Notes: generated by a model from the sequence alone, not told the origin. DNA of 64,000 nucleotides from Larkinella humicola (GCF_008727875.1 NZ_VTWS01000002.1:558001-622000); one strand, 5' to 3'; positions 52,584 through 62,666 are shown, counted from the stretch's first letter. Made by a program: numbers and translations.

Positions 52584-54227
52584 TTATATCTTCCGACCGG
52601 TATTGATGACGTTTACGCCGTTGAAGCGGGTCGTGGGGCAGCCGTGGGAAACGGCGCTGATTTGCGAAGGCTGGCCTTTTCCGTCGAAAAACGAACCGAA
52701 TGTCCGGTAATCGTCTTTGTCGCAAAGCTGCGCACACGAATTCCAGAACTCCTGGGTGTTCGACTGGTAGGCGACATCATCCAGCATGCCGACAATCTGA
52801 CCATTTTTGATCTCGTAATACACCTGACCGCCAAACTGAAAGTTATATCGTTGCTGGTCAATGGAATACGAACCACGTCCCAGGATATAAATGCCTTTAT
52901 CGACGCCTTTGATCATGTCGGACACGGAGCGTTTTTCAGTACTGGGTTTCAGCGAGACATTCGGCATACGCTGAAACTGGATCGAATCCCAGTTGTCGGC
53001 GTAACTGCAACCGTTCGATTCGGTGCCGCCCAGAATTTTCACCTGATCGCGGGTTGCCTGGTAATTCACCAGAATACCGTCTTTGATGAGGTCCCATTCT
53101 TTGCCCGGAACCCCTTCGTCGTCGTAGGCCACCGTCCCGAGCGTCAGCGGCTGGGTTTTGTCGGCCACAATATTAACCAGTTTGCTGCCGTAATTGAAGT
53201 TTTTGGATTTCCACTTGTCGAGCGTTGCAAAGCTGGTTCCGGCGTAATTGGCTTCGTAGCCCAACACCCGGTCGAGTTCCGTCGCGTGTCCGACCGATTC
53301 GTGGATGGTCAGGCCGAGGTGATTAGGGTCCAGCACAAGGTCATACTTGCCGGGTTGAATCGACTTGGCCGATAATTTCTCTTTCGCCTGTTTGGCCGCC
53401 ACCGTCGCATCTTCAACCATGTCGTAGGAGTTGCGGTAACTGATCAGGCCGTTCGGGCCGGGAATTTTATCGCCCGCCAGACCGTCCAGATACTCGTAGC
53501 CCATGCCCATCGGCGAGCTGAGCGCATCCCGGGTTTTGAACTTACCGGCCTGACGGTCAACGGCGGTCACGGTAAACGTCGGCCAGATCCGGTGAATGTC
53601 CTGGTCGATGTAGGAGCCATCCGTGGAGGCAAAATATTTTTGTTCGTTGATAAAAAACAGGTTGGACGTAACGAAACCGGCTCCATTTTTCATCGCTTCG
53701 CCGTTCACTTTCATCAACAGATCGATCTTCTCCTGAACCGGTATTTCGAAGGCGTTTTTTTTCAAGGGTGTTTTCCAGGCCACTTCGCCCACGCCTTTCT
53801 GCGGAGCCAGATCGACGGGTTCTTTCTGGATGCGGGCGTTGGCTTTGGCAATGGCAACGGCGGTTTCGGCGCATTTGGCAATGGCTTCGGGCCGAACGTC
53901 ACTCGTGGCCGAAAACCCCCAGGTTCCGTTGGCAATCACCCGAATGCCAACGCCGTAGGATTCGGCATTGGTGATGTTTTGCACCTTCATTTCGCGGGTG
54001 AACACAAATTGCTGCAAATACCGCCCGATTCGAACATCGGCGTAGGTTGCGCCTTTGCTTTTGGCCGCATTCAGGGCCACGTCGGCCAGCTTTTTCTTCT
54101 GGGCGGTATCGGCGCGGGGTTCAAGCAGTTGATGCAACGAAACCGTATTGCCCAGCACAGGAACAGAACTGCCCACCAGAGCGCTCATTCCCAAACCGGA
54201 AAGTTGGATAAAATCCCTTCTTCTCAT
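52584..54227 (-). CDS. TldD-type metalloprotease, copy 2, exported by Tat
   Basis: The 547-residue paralogue of the gene at 49150 has the twin-arginine signal MRRRDFIQLSGLGMSALVGSS and zinc motif HESVGH (309-314). Also shared are QQFVFTREMKVQN, GVGIRVIANGTWGFSA, EANYAGTSFATLDKWKSKNF and PTTRFNGVNVINTGRKI. It starts with ATG. Copies 1 and 2 are similar along their whole length, so the pairs arose by tandem duplication. Confidence 0.93.
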   Translation of the reverse strand: MRRRDFIQLSGLGMSALVGSSVPVLGNTVSLHQLLEPRADTAQKKKLADVALNAAKSKGATYADVRIGRYLQQFVFTREMKVQNITNAESYGVGIRVIANGTWGFSATSDVRPEAIAKCAETAVAIAKANARIQKEPVDLAPQKGVGEVAWKTPLKKNAFEIPVQEKIDLLMKVNGEAMKNGAGFVTSNLFFINEQKYFASTDGSYIDQDIHRIWPTFTVTAVDRQAGKFKTRDALSSPMGMGYEYLDGLAGDKIPGPNGLISYRNSYDMVEDATVAAKQAKEKLSAKSIQPGKYDLVLDPNHLGLTIHESVGHATELDRVLGYEANYAGTSFATLDKWKSKNFNYGSKLVNIVADKTQPLTLGTVAYDDEGVPGKEWDLIKDGILVNYQATRDQVKILGGTESNGCSYADNWDSIQFQRMPNVSLKPSTEKRSVSDMIKGVDKGIYILGRGSYSIDQQRYNFQFGGQVYYEIKNGQIVGMLDDVAYQSNTQEFWNSCAQLCDKDDYRTFGSFFDGKGQPSQISAVSHGCPTTRFNGVNVINTGRKI

Positions 54228-54400
54228 GGATTGTTGATGGAGTTATGGAATACGAAAAATCAGAACAGACTCGTGATTTGACACGTACTTTTCAGAGGAA
54301 ATAGAGATGCGGCTGCTCAATGGTGCGAAAACAGAGCACGAAAATGGTCAAAAATAGCCAAAAGGACAAAAGACTGTCTCTTTTTAATGGTCACTATTTT

Positions 54401-55669
54401 CTACTTTTCCAGCTTGCCGATGATCAAAAGCTGACCCGCATAGACGGCATTTTCGGCATACTTGCGCGGATCGGTGATGGTCTGGTTGCGGGTTTTGAGA
54501 ATGGCGGCTTTGTCGAGCGGTTCCGGCGAAACCGTCAGCGTAATGGTGTGCGTGCCTTCGTTCAGGGTCGGCAAAAAGAAATAATGCGAGCGGTAATAGG
54601 TGGCATAACTGTCGAAACGGGGATACAGCGCACCGGGTGTGCCATCGACCGTCACGGCATATTGCCCGCAACCGGGGCCGATGACATCGTAAATCCCCGC
54701 CATCGTGCCTTTGATTTTGAACTGAATCGACGCCCCTGGCTGGTTCGATTTCAGGAGGTAGGGAAACCGGTTGCGGAGCTGGCGGGCCACAGTATCGGTC
54801 GTCGGGGTCAGCTCTTTCCAGTCGCCCTGTCGGGTCAGCGATTGCACCGAAATCATTTGCGCGTTTTCCCAGTTGTCGGACACAAACGGTTTCGGGATGG
54901 CATGGGAACCGGGTTTGCCCACCGTGGTGATCTGTTGCAACGCCTTGCTCAACGCTTCCACGTACAGCCGGTGACCGGTATCCGAATAGGGGTGCGTTTT
55001 GTCGGGGGCAAAAACCGTCTTATCGGGAAAATCTTCTTTTTTACCGCCCCAAACCAGCTTTCCCTGACGGTCTAACCGAATCACTTCCAGCCCCATATGC
55101 ACCGACGGAATCCCGTAATGATTCGCAATGTCTTCCATCGCCCGGACGGAGTTCGGCATCCGGTGTGCCAGCAAAGCTGGGGCCATCGGGGCATTCAGGG
55201 TGTAGACGAAACAGATGTCGGTGCGCCGGTTTTGCCGCCAGATTTGCCGGACAATGCCTTCCATCGCTTTGTGGATTTTGGCCGGTTGCTGACCGCCATC
55301 GTTGACCGCAAATTCGACGAATACCAGATCCGGTTTATGTACCAGCACATGCTCTTTCAGCCGGAAAACGCCCAGGTCGGAGCCGGTTCCGCCAATGGCC
55401 GCGTTGATGTGCGTCAGGTTGGCTTTCGGGTAGTGCTGCTGCAACCAGCTCAGTGATTGCTCCCGCCAGCCATTGCCAGCTTCGGTAATGCTGCCACCAA
55501 AATAGGCGATGGAAACCGGGCCACCTTTCTGCACCTTCTGAAAAAAATTGGGCAACCCTTCCCGGCCCAGAAACTCCCGGCTTTCGGATAAGGTATCGGT
55601 CTGCGCCTGCGCAAAACCGGAATAACTGAGGATAACAATCGAAAAAAGAGTACTCAAAAAATGTCGCAT
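54401..55669 (-). CDS. exported SGNH/GDSL hydrolase
   Basis: The 422-residue protein has a signal peptide (MRHFLSTLFSIVILSYSGFAQ). It has SGNH blocks: IAYFGGSITEAGNGW (Ser), AAIGGTGSDLG (Gly), FVEFAVNDGG (Asn), and catalytic DKTHPYSDTGHRLY (Asp/His). The C-terminal half (NRFPYLLKSNQPGASIQFKI) has a beta-rich, probably carbohydrate-binding part. The family deacetylates glycans. It starts 13 bp after the upstream beta-helix gene's stop, so the two are an operon. Confidence 0.88.
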   Translation of the reverse strand: MRHFLSTLFSIVILSYSGFAQAQTDTLSESREFLGREGLPNFFQKVQKGGPVSIAYFGGSITEAGNGWREQSLSWLQQHYPKANLTHINAAIGGTGSDLGVFRLKEHVLVHKPDLVFVEFAVNDGGQQPAKIHKAMEGIVRQIWRQNRRTDICFVYTLNAPMAPALLAHRMPNSVRAMEDIANHYGIPSVHMGLEVIRLDRQGKLVWGGKKEDFPDKTVFAPDKTHPYSDTGHRLYVEALSKALQQITTVGKPGSHAIPKPFVSDNWENAQMISVQSLTRQGDWKELTPTTDTVARQLRNRFPYLLKSNQPGASIQFKIKGTMAGIYDVIGPGCGQYAVTVDGTPGALYPRFDSYATYYRSHYFFLPTLNEGTHTITLTVSPEPLDKAAILKTRNQTITDPRKYAENAVYAGQLLIIGKLEK

Positions 55670-55682
55670 GATGGATCAATGA

Positions 55683-57788
55683 TTAGTTCTGTTCGTGTTG
55701 GGCAACCATCTGGTCGAATTCCTGCGCCACCGCCGAATCCAGCCGGGCCTTGTTGCGCCAGGCCATCGTTCCGTAAACACCCGCCTGGCTGTAATCGAAC
55801 GGTTTGAAGCCAATCCGGCTGACCACGTCGGTATTTTTTAACCGAAAATCGAACGTTTTCGGGTCGATAAACCCCGGATCGGCCACGATGGAATGCGGGT
55901 CTTTCCCCCCCTCCTGCCATTCTTTCACGGATTGTTTGCCAAAAACCGGCTCTTTCGAGCGGGCATCCCAGTAACAATTCTGGTCGGCCAGCAGGTTGAA
56001 TTTGGCCCAGTTGCTGCTCAGCAAAGTGCCGCTGTTGTAATAAACGATGTTGTTGGTGAACGAAAACGACCGGTGCGGTTCGACGCGGGTGGCCTGGAGT
56101 TGCGCCTTGATGTTGTCGGCAAAAATGTTGTTGCGGATGAGGTTGTCCTTGCCGTAATGCTGGTGAAAACCGGAGCTTTTGCAGGCATACACCAGGTTGT
56201 TTTCCATGACAATATCCGTCGAACCCTCGTCGGTATACAGCCCCCAGCCGCCGTAATCGAAGGCGTAAATGTGGTGGATCACATTATTCGACACCACGGT
56301 TCCTTCCGAAACACCGAGCGTATAGACTCCGCCCATGTCGCTCAGAACGCCCCAGCCGAGGTGGTGAATGTGGTTGAACTCGACCCGGTTTCGCTTGGAC
56401 GGACTGAAAGCGTAGCCCCACACCCAGCCGACCGACACACCGGAATACCGGAAATCAGCCACTTCGTTGTGGGACAGCACGTTATCCCGACCGTGAAAAA
56501 TCGTCAGGGCCACGGCGCAGGGAAAAACGTGGCCGCCCGAACGCAGAATGTTGTTGTCGACCGTAATGTGGTGGGTCAGTTCCGACGAATCGGGCCGGAT
56601 GACGGTTTCACCGATTTTGACACCACTCGCGCCCAGATCGTGCAGGTAACACCGCTCCACCCGCCCGTTGGCGCAGGCCCGCCGGAACCAGATGCCACTG
56701 CCGCCGGTATGCGCCACTTCGCAGTCAATGAAGCTGATCCGGTCGGCAAAATCGAGTTGAATGGTGGCTTCCACGCGCGCGGCTGCCTGCTCCGGTTCGA
56801 CGCCAAACGGTGGCATTCGGTAGCCCGCCATCTGAAACGACAGGTTTTCAAACCGGATGTTTTTCACCCGTTTTCCGCCAGTTTCATCGCCTTTGACAAC
56901 GACGAACTTCTCGTTAACCGGCGCGAAAACCGTGAGCTTGTCGATGGTTTCGCCGGGCCGGGGGCGGTAATACAGGGTGCCGTTTTTCTCAAGAAACCAC
57001 TCGCCGGGGGCATCCAGGGCCGCTTTCAGGTTTTCGATGACAAACAGGGAATGGTTGGTGATCTTATTCCAGGGCTTCATGCCTTCTCCCGCGATGTAGA
57101 GGGCCGTATCGGCCTTGCTAACGGCCAGCACCGGTTTGCGGGTGTTGTCCCAGTGGTGGTAGAACGTCAAAACCGCCTGATTCAACTCGGCTTCCGGGAG
57201 CCGGGCCAGCCAGTCCAGGCTCTCCGGCGAAACCGTGATTTTCTGCGCGGCAAAATCGGCAAACAGCCCCGTTCCTTTGCTCAGCACGGTTTCGGTGACG
57301 GCTTTCGGCTGAAAAAAACCGGTATTGGGCGTTTGGGCGCGAACGACCCGCTGCCCGTTGACGTACAATTGCTCAAACGACCAGCCATACCGGCGCACTT
57401 CCGGCACGTCGGTTTTCCAGAGGTCGTCCGACACTTTCTCAAACCGGTTCAGGCGCATACCGCCGTAAAAAACCGGGGTGCTGCCCGCTTCGCCTTTGAT
57501 CACCAGCGGAGCGGTTTCGGTGCCGGAATCTTCGGCGGTCAGCGTCAGGGGTTCATTCAGAATGTATTCCCCTTTTTGAACCACAATTTCGAGAGGCTTG
57601 GTGGGCGGTTTTTGCCGGCGCAGCAGCCGGGCGCGGTTGCGGGCACCTGTGAGCGTTGCCAGCGGTTTCTGGATCGTTCCGGGATTTTTGTCGCTGCCCG
57701 AAGGAGCCACGTAGATCGTTTGGGCAACGGATTCAATCGCCAGCAGAAAAAAGCTGGAAAGCAGGAAAAGAGGAACGGTTTTGCGCAT
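55683..57788 (-). CDS. exported right-handed beta-helix protein (possible glycosidase or lyase)
   Basis: The 701-residue protein has a signal peptide (MRKTVPLFLLSSFFLLAIESVAQ) followed by TIYVAPSGSDKNPGT and PLATLTGARNRAR, the typical opening of secreted beta-helix enzymes. Repeated helix rungs follow, such as ITVDNNILRSGGH, VEFNHIHHLGWGV, VVSNNVIHHIYAFDYGGWGLYTDEG, VMENNLVYACKSSGFHQHYGKDNLIRNNIF. Such proteins include polysaccharide lyases and GH families; the exact class is not settled. It is expected to act on an extracellular polysaccharide together with the SGNH enzyme encoded downstream. Confidence 0.85.
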   Translation of the reverse strand: MRKTVPLFLLSSFFLLAIESVAQTIYVAPSGSDKNPGTIQKPLATLTGARNRARLLRRQKPPTKPLEIVVQKGEYILNEPLTLTAEDSGTETAPLVIKGEAGSTPVFYGGMRLNRFEKVSDDLWKTDVPEVRRYGWSFEQLYVNGQRVVRAQTPNTGFFQPKAVTETVLSKGTGLFADFAAQKITVSPESLDWLARLPEAELNQAVLTFYHHWDNTRKPVLAVSKADTALYIAGEGMKPWNKITNHSLFVIENLKAALDAPGEWFLEKNGTLYYRPRPGETIDKLTVFAPVNEKFVVVKGDETGGKRVKNIRFENLSFQMAGYRMPPFGVEPEQAAARVEATIQLDFADRISFIDCEVAHTGGSGIWFRRACANGRVERCYLHDLGASGVKIGETVIRPDSSELTHHITVDNNILRSGGHVFPCAVALTIFHGRDNVLSHNEVADFRYSGVSVGWVWGYAFSPSKRNRVEFNHIHHLGWGVLSDMGGVYTLGVSEGTVVSNNVIHHIYAFDYGGWGLYTDEGSTDIVMENNLVYACKSSGFHQHYGKDNLIRNNIFADNIKAQLQATRVEPHRSFSFTNNIVYYNSGTLLSSNWAKFNLLADQNCYWDARSKEPVFGKQSVKEWQEGGKDPHSIVADPGFIDPKTFDFRLKNTDVVSRIGFKPFDYSQAGVYGTMAWRNKARLDSAVAQEFDQMVAQHEQN

Positions 57789-57884
57789 AGTTTAGGAAAT
57801 AGGCTCCCTTCAAAAGCGGGTCGCAGTCGCATTTTACTAGTGAGTAAACGGCAAACCCAAAAGTAGTTTCGGCAACCCGGCTTG

Positions 57885-59183
57885 CTAGGCTTTTTTCAGC
57901 CACCGGTCAAACCAGTTAAAGGCATCGGTCTGCATGTCTTTGTCAAACTTGTGTCCGCCATCGTAAAACCGGGCCGCATAGCGGTCTGCGGCCCCCGCCT
58001 TTTTAAAAACCTCACCCAGTATTTTATCGGCGGTCTTCATTTCGGGGAACGTATACAACTCATCCTGGTTGTTGCATTGAATCATGGTGGGAAGCGGCAC
58101 CCGCAGGCCCAGAATCTCCGGAAAATCAAGGTAGCGGGGCAACAAAGGCGTATAGGTCATCCACGTATGCGTATAGGATTTATGCAGGGTCAGGTCGTCC
58201 CAGGTCGTCATGAACCCGACGCAGACGCAACATTTGATCCGGGCATCCATACCGGCCAGATATACGGTCCGCAGTCCCCCGCCCGACAAACCACCGCAAC
58301 CAACCCGCTGAGGATCAACGTCTTTTCGGCCGCACAAAATGGACAGCGCAACCTGATCTTCGCTTAGAAAAACGCCCGGCCAGGTGGTACCCGCACAAAA
58401 CAGGGACTTCGACATGACGTGTTCATGCTCGGCTGACCATTTATTATAGGCTTCGATGTGTTCCTTTTTTTCCGGATCGGCATCGGTCTTCCCCCTCGTA
58501 TCGAGTCCTTCGTATTTCAAATCGACCACATCCTCATACAACACCCGTCGGCTGCCAAACGCAAATGCATCGTGCACCAGCACTACATACCCTCGCCTGG
58601 CCATATCATTGGCCCAGGCCCTTCCGCTGTAATCCTCAAGCTGGTGCTCGGTAAGCATCGGATGCTGATCATCCCCGGTTTTGACGATTTTTCGATACCC
58701 GAAATACTTCTTCCCGGCGTGGTCATGAAGGGCCAGAATGGCAGGCAACGGTTCTTTGGCTCCCTTGGGCTTCAGAACAACCGCCCTGGTGGGCCGACCG
58801 TAGGGAAGCTGCCAGCTAATTTCTTCAATCGTCAGACCGTCATACTCGAAGGTCCGGTCGATGCGGACCTCGGGCGTGGCCGGTTGCGGGGGAGCCGCCA
58901 CCAATTCGCGGGTTTTTTCCAGGGCTTCCTTTTTCCAGCGGGTCAACTGCTCCGGCTTCCACCGGGCATTTCGGAAAGAAAGTGAAGGCTGCGCTTGAAG
59001 AAAGGCCGCCCAGGAACCGTAGGCGCCGATAATACTCTTTGTTTCCGGTACCATTTCGGGTAATAGGGAATTGGTTTGACTTTCCCCAACGGCGTCAAAA
59101 TCAATGCCGGGAGGCAAAAAGGGAACGGTACCGGTCAGGACCGATGCCTTGATAAACGTTCTGCGGGTTGGGCTGAATTTCAT
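57885..59183 (-). CDS. exported alpha/beta hydrolase, acetylxylan-esterase-like
   Basis: The protein has 432 residues from the ATG at 59183, chosen because it begins the Tat-type signal SPTRRTFIKASVLTGTVPF; the frame is open upstream to 59297. The hydrolase core has the nucleophile elbow GGLSGGGLRT, an oxyanion region LPAILALHDHAGKKYFG, LVHDAFAFGSRR and a C-terminal FYDGGHKFDKDMQ with the probable catalytic His. This is like the acetylxylan-esterase group. It is transcribed toward the beta-helix gene, about 96 bp away. Confidence 0.85.
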   Translation of the reverse strand: MKFSPTRRTFIKASVLTGTVPFLPPGIDFDAVGESQTNSLLPEMVPETKSIIGAYGSWAAFLQAQPSLSFRNARWKPEQLTRWKKEALEKTRELVAAPPQPATPEVRIDRTFEYDGLTIEEISWQLPYGRPTRAVVLKPKGAKEPLPAILALHDHAGKKYFGYRKIVKTGDDQHPMLTEHQLEDYSGRAWANDMARRGYVVLVHDAFAFGSRRVLYEDVVDLKYEGLDTRGKTDADPEKKEHIEAYNKWSAEHEHVMSKSLFCAGTTWPGVFLSEDQVALSILCGRKDVDPQRVGCGGLSGGGLRTVYLAGMDARIKCCVCVGFMTTWDDLTLHKSYTHTWMTYTPLLPRYLDFPEILGLRVPLPTMIQCNNQDELYTFPEMKTADKILGEVFKKAGAADRYAARFYDGGHKFDKDMQTDAFNWFDRWLKKA

Positions 59184-59428
59184 AGCGACTGTAGGCATTT
59201 CGTGTGCGTCGGCCAAAGATATTCGTCTCAGAACAGGAATGGTGAGAACGCCCGGTAAATTTAGCCAATTGCAGCCTACCTGGGTCATTTCGTCCAACTA
59301 ACGATTAACGAACGGAAGATGACCCTACCCGGATTAGTGATACCTTAATTACGCTAACTAGCCCTACTAATTGAGGACGATACCGGTTTTGTACCATAAA
59401 TCCTAAGAATGGTTACTTAATGAAAGTA

Positions 59429-59459
59429 TTTGCATATACAAATAATAAAAATATATTTG
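59429..59459 (+). promoter_or_regulatory. promoter of the rhs gene
   Basis: TTTG at 59429-59432, 19 nt, then TATATTTG at 59452-59459: an ideal Bacteroidota promoter, 31 bp before the rhs ATG, in very AT-rich DNA. Confidence 0.85.
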
Positions 59460-59490
59460 CGCCAGATGATACCTAGCGGTTGCCTCGTAT

Positions 59491-62400
59491 ATGATGCGTC
59501 AACTTTACCTCATTGGCGGCTTACTTGCCTTATCGCATTGGACAACAGCGCAGTCCAACGATCAGAACTATGTCCTGACCCGAACCTATAAAGTTCGGGC
59601 GGCCACCGAAGCGACCGGTATTTCATACAACGGTACGCCCAATCAGGTCGCGACGCAGGTGGCGTATTTCGATGGTCTGGGGCAACCCACCCAACAAATT
59701 GCGGCTTTTGCCGGCAACATTGGCCAGGACCTGATGACCCGCACCGTGCACGATGCCTACGGACGCCCCTCGCAAACGTTCGCACCCGTAGCCGCTCCCG
59801 GCAACAACGGCGGCTGGGTTGGCAACCCGATCGGAACCTATTACAACTCGGCGGAGGTCTGTTCACCCACGGCCAATTATTACGACCAGTCGGTGTATGA
59901 GTCCTCGCCCCTCAACCGTCCCACCGAGCAGCGGGCCATCGGTGTAGCAACCGGCGTCCGGACTACTTACCAGACCAACACCGTCAATTCCGTGATTCGC
60001 TATCAGGTATCCGGCCCCAATTTACAGGACCTGGGCGTGAACGGCTATTATGCAGCCAACACCCTGACGCTGACGGAGGTCAAAGACGAAAACAACACGA
60101 CGACACAGACGTTTCACGACTCCGAAAAGCGGGTGGTGCTCCGGCGGGTGGTGCTGGCAACGGAAAATCTGGATACCTATTACGTCTACGATGAGCCCGG
60201 CCAGCTCCGGTTTGAGTTGCAGCCACAATTTCAGTTGGAAGGTAACCTCGATCGGTTTGCTTTCATGTACCAGTACAACAACCGGGGGCTGGTGATCCGT
60301 AAAAAAGTGCCCGGAGCCGGTGAGCAAACCATGCTGTATGACACCCGCGACCGACTCAGCAGTGTGACCGATGCCCGGGGCATAATTTTTACCCACCAGT
60401 ACGATGAGTTGAATCGCCCTACCCAGGTGCTGGTTAACAACAACATCCCGATTCAGTACACCTATTACGACAATTATGGGTTTAGTCTCTTTGCCAACGG
60501 GGGATTTGTCAATGAATTGGGGCTGACTGCGGCCGATCACTTTGTCAGTAATCCCCAATCCGAATCGCGCAAGGGGCTGATGACGGGCCAATCGGTGCGG
60601 CTCCTGAATGCCAGTGGCGGCTACGACAACTGGTACCAAACCGTTTTTTATTACGATAACCGCAACCGGCTCATTCAACAAAACCGGCAATTATTCGGCC
60701 TGTCGGGTTCGGCCTATGAACGCATTTCGTACCAGTATGATTTTGCGGGCAAGCGGGTGCTGGAGCGAACGACGCAGTATACCGGCAGCATCACCTACCG
60801 CATCGACAAGACCTTTAGTTACGACCAGGCCGACCGATTGACCCAGGTGCAGCATACGGTTTACGAAAACGGCGTCCCGGTAAAGAGCTACGAACACAGC
60901 CGCCAGATCTACAACCAGGTGGGGCTGCTGGCCAGTGAGGAATGGAACGCGGGCAACCTGGGTCAGCTCTACAAGTACACCGCCCGGGGCTGGCTCTGCG
61001 AGCAGCAAAGTACCAAAGGACCCGGTTTTAGCCACACGTTACAGTACCAGCCCAACGGCAACGTCCAGTCGATGAGTGTCAGTACCAATGGCCAGTACAG
61101 CGGTTCGCGGAGCTTCACCTACGATCTGGCCAACCGGCTGACGGCCACCAGCGGCAGCGGGAGTCTGGGCGGTTTCGACGAAAACAACATCGCCTACGAC
61201 CGCAACGGCAATATAAAAACGCTGAACCGTACCTGGAACGGTCAGTTGATCGATCAATTGAATTACTTTTACACCGGCAATCAGGTCCACCGCATTGGCG
61301 ACGGGGGCAACAACGCGCTGGCCGAAAAGGGGTTTGCCAACGCGACCGATTACGACAACGAGCTCGTGTACGATGCCAATGGCAACCTGACCAGCGATGC
61401 CAACCGGGCCATGAATGCCATTAGCTACAACGTGCTGAACCTGCCCCGGCAGGTGAATGTCGGCGCCAATTATGTGCAATACGATTACGACGCCCTGGGC
61501 CGGAAACGGCGCATGACGGGGCCGGGCGGGGTGGCCACCACCTACGAGGGCGATTTTGAGTACAATGCCAACGGAACGCTGCTGCGGATTGGGCTGGAAG
61601 AAGGGCAACTGGTCCGCAGCAATTCAGGCGTCTATTCCGTGCAGTATTACTACCGCGACCACTTGGGCAACGTGCGGCAGGTCGCGAGTGACAACGGGGC
61701 GGTGGTCCAGCAAACGGAGTACTACGGTTTTGGTCTGGCGGTGCTGCGGCAAGGCGATGTCAACACCAACAAGTACCTCTATAACGGCAAGGAGCAGCAG
61801 TTGCAAACGCCCTGGCTGGATTACGGGGCCCGGATGTATGATCCCACGATTGGGCGGTGGAGTGTGGTCGATCCGCTGGCGGATGTGGAGCCGAGTTTAA
61901 CGCCGTACCGATATGGCTTCAATAATCCGATCGGGGTAACGGATCCGGATGGGATGTTTGAGTATTCTGATGGGTACAGTACGCAGAACAGCAAGTATTC
62001 GACGGGGTCGATGGAGTTCAGTGGGACTTATCAGGATGCCAGGGATGGAGCCAATAAGGAGGATGGACCCAGGACAGGAAAGGGCAGTGAAAATAAGTCT
62101 AAGTTTTCAGACCTGACGGTTAATGAGCAGGCTGCCTGGAAGAAAGCTTCGATTGGCGAACGCTTCCAGGCATTTGGAGCCGTTGATGGAATTGCCCCTT
62201 CGTTTGACCTAGAAGCCGCATTATTGCCGATTGGCAAAGGAATCAATCTGTTAGGAAAAGGGGTTAAGTGGTTAAAATCTTTTCTTAGGGCAGGAGCGGA
62301 TGACATTCTTGTTCTAAGTCCAAAAGAAATCCATTTTATGCAAAGTAGTATAAAAAACGTTACAGGGGAATTTACTGTTTTGGGTAATGCTGAAGCACAG

Positions 62401-62643
62401 AAAACAGGAGCCTTAAACCCCAATGTATTAAAAATGAATGTGTGGAAAGACGCCAATGGAAAGATCTGGACACTTGACCATCGACGTTTAGGAGCATTTA
62501 GGCTCTCGGGCTTGGAAAAAGCCCCAGTTCAGTGGGCCTCTCCAGCACAAGTTCAGAACCAAATGTGGAAAATGACAACAAAAAATGGTGGCACCTCCGT
62601 GAAACTTAAGTTGGGTGATGGAGACAATATAATAATTAAATAA
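59491..62643 (+). CDS. Rhs/YD-repeat polymorphic toxin with DUF6443 N-terminus
   Basis: The 1050-residue protein has a signal peptide (MMRQLYLIGGLLALSHWTTAQ), a DUF6443-type domain (about 24-170, NYVLTRTYKV, FDGLGQPTQQI), many YD repeats (YDTRDRLSSVTDARG, YDQADRLTQVQHT, YDANGNLTSDANRA) and the Rhs core (about 730-818: RDHLGNVRQV, YNGKEQQLQTPWLDYGARMY, FNNPIGVTDPDG). A variable C-terminus of about 230 residues follows. Its last 100 residues, from IHFMQSSIKN through VWKDANGKIWTLDHRRLGAF to the end, look like a compact toxin; the DxRRL motif recalls ParB/sulfiredoxin-like nuclease folds, weakly. Base composition turns AT-rich right after the core. Immunity gene follows 23 bp later. Confidence 0.92.
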   Translation: MMRQLYLIGGLLALSHWTTAQSNDQNYVLTRTYKVRAATEATGISYNGTPNQVATQVAYFDGLGQPTQQIAAFAGNIGQDLMTRTVHDAYGRPSQTFAPVAAPGNNGGWVGNPIGTYYNSAEVCSPTANYYDQSVYESSPLNRPTEQRAIGVATGVRTTYQTNTVNSVIRYQVSGPNLQDLGVNGYYAANTLTLTEVKDENNTTTQTFHDSEKRVVLRRVVLATENLDTYYVYDEPGQLRFELQPQFQLEGNLDRFAFMYQYNNRGLVIRKKVPGAGEQTMLYDTRDRLSSVTDARGIIFTHQYDELNRPTQVLVNNNIPIQYTYYDNYGFSLFANGGFVNELGLTAADHFVSNPQSESRKGLMTGQSVRLLNASGGYDNWYQTVFYYDNRNRLIQQNRQLFGLSGSAYERISYQYDFAGKRVLERTTQYTGSITYRIDKTFSYDQADRLTQVQHTVYENGVPVKSYEHSRQIYNQVGLLASEEWNAGNLGQLYKYTARGWLCEQQSTKGPGFSHTLQYQPNGNVQSMSVSTNGQYSGSRSFTYDLANRLTATSGSGSLGGFDENNIAYDRNGNIKTLNRTWNGQLIDQLNYFYTGNQVHRIGDGGNNALAEKGFANATDYDNELVYDANGNLTSDANRAMNAISYNVLNLPRQVNVGANYVQYDYDALGRKRRMTGPGGVATTYEGDFEYNANGTLLRIGLEEGQLVRSNSGVYSVQYYYRDHLGNVRQVASDNGAVVQQTEYYGFGLAVLRQGDVNTNKYLYNGKEQQLQTPWLDYGARMYDPTIGRWSVVDPLADVEPSLTPYRYGFNNPIGVTDPDGMFEYSDGYSTQNSKYSTGSMEFSGTYQDARDGANKEDGPRTGKGSENKSKFSDLTVNEQAAWKKASIGERFQAFGAVDGIAPSFDLEAALLPIGKGINLLGKGVKWLKSFLRAGADDILVLSPKEIHFMQSSIKNVTGEFTVLGNAEAQKTGALNPNVLKMNVWKDANGKIWTLDHRRLGAFRLSGLEKAPVQWASPAQVQNQMWKMTTKNGGTSVKLKLGDGDNIIIK

Positions 62644-62666
62644 CTCTAAATTAAATAATTTAAGAC

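Noticed and set aside
55893-57866. 657-codon open frame on the plus strand opposite the beta-helix gene
   Set aside because: It is antisense to a gene with a signal peptide and beta-helix repeats; its translation is rich in R, G and V without any domain, as expected from GC-rich third positions.
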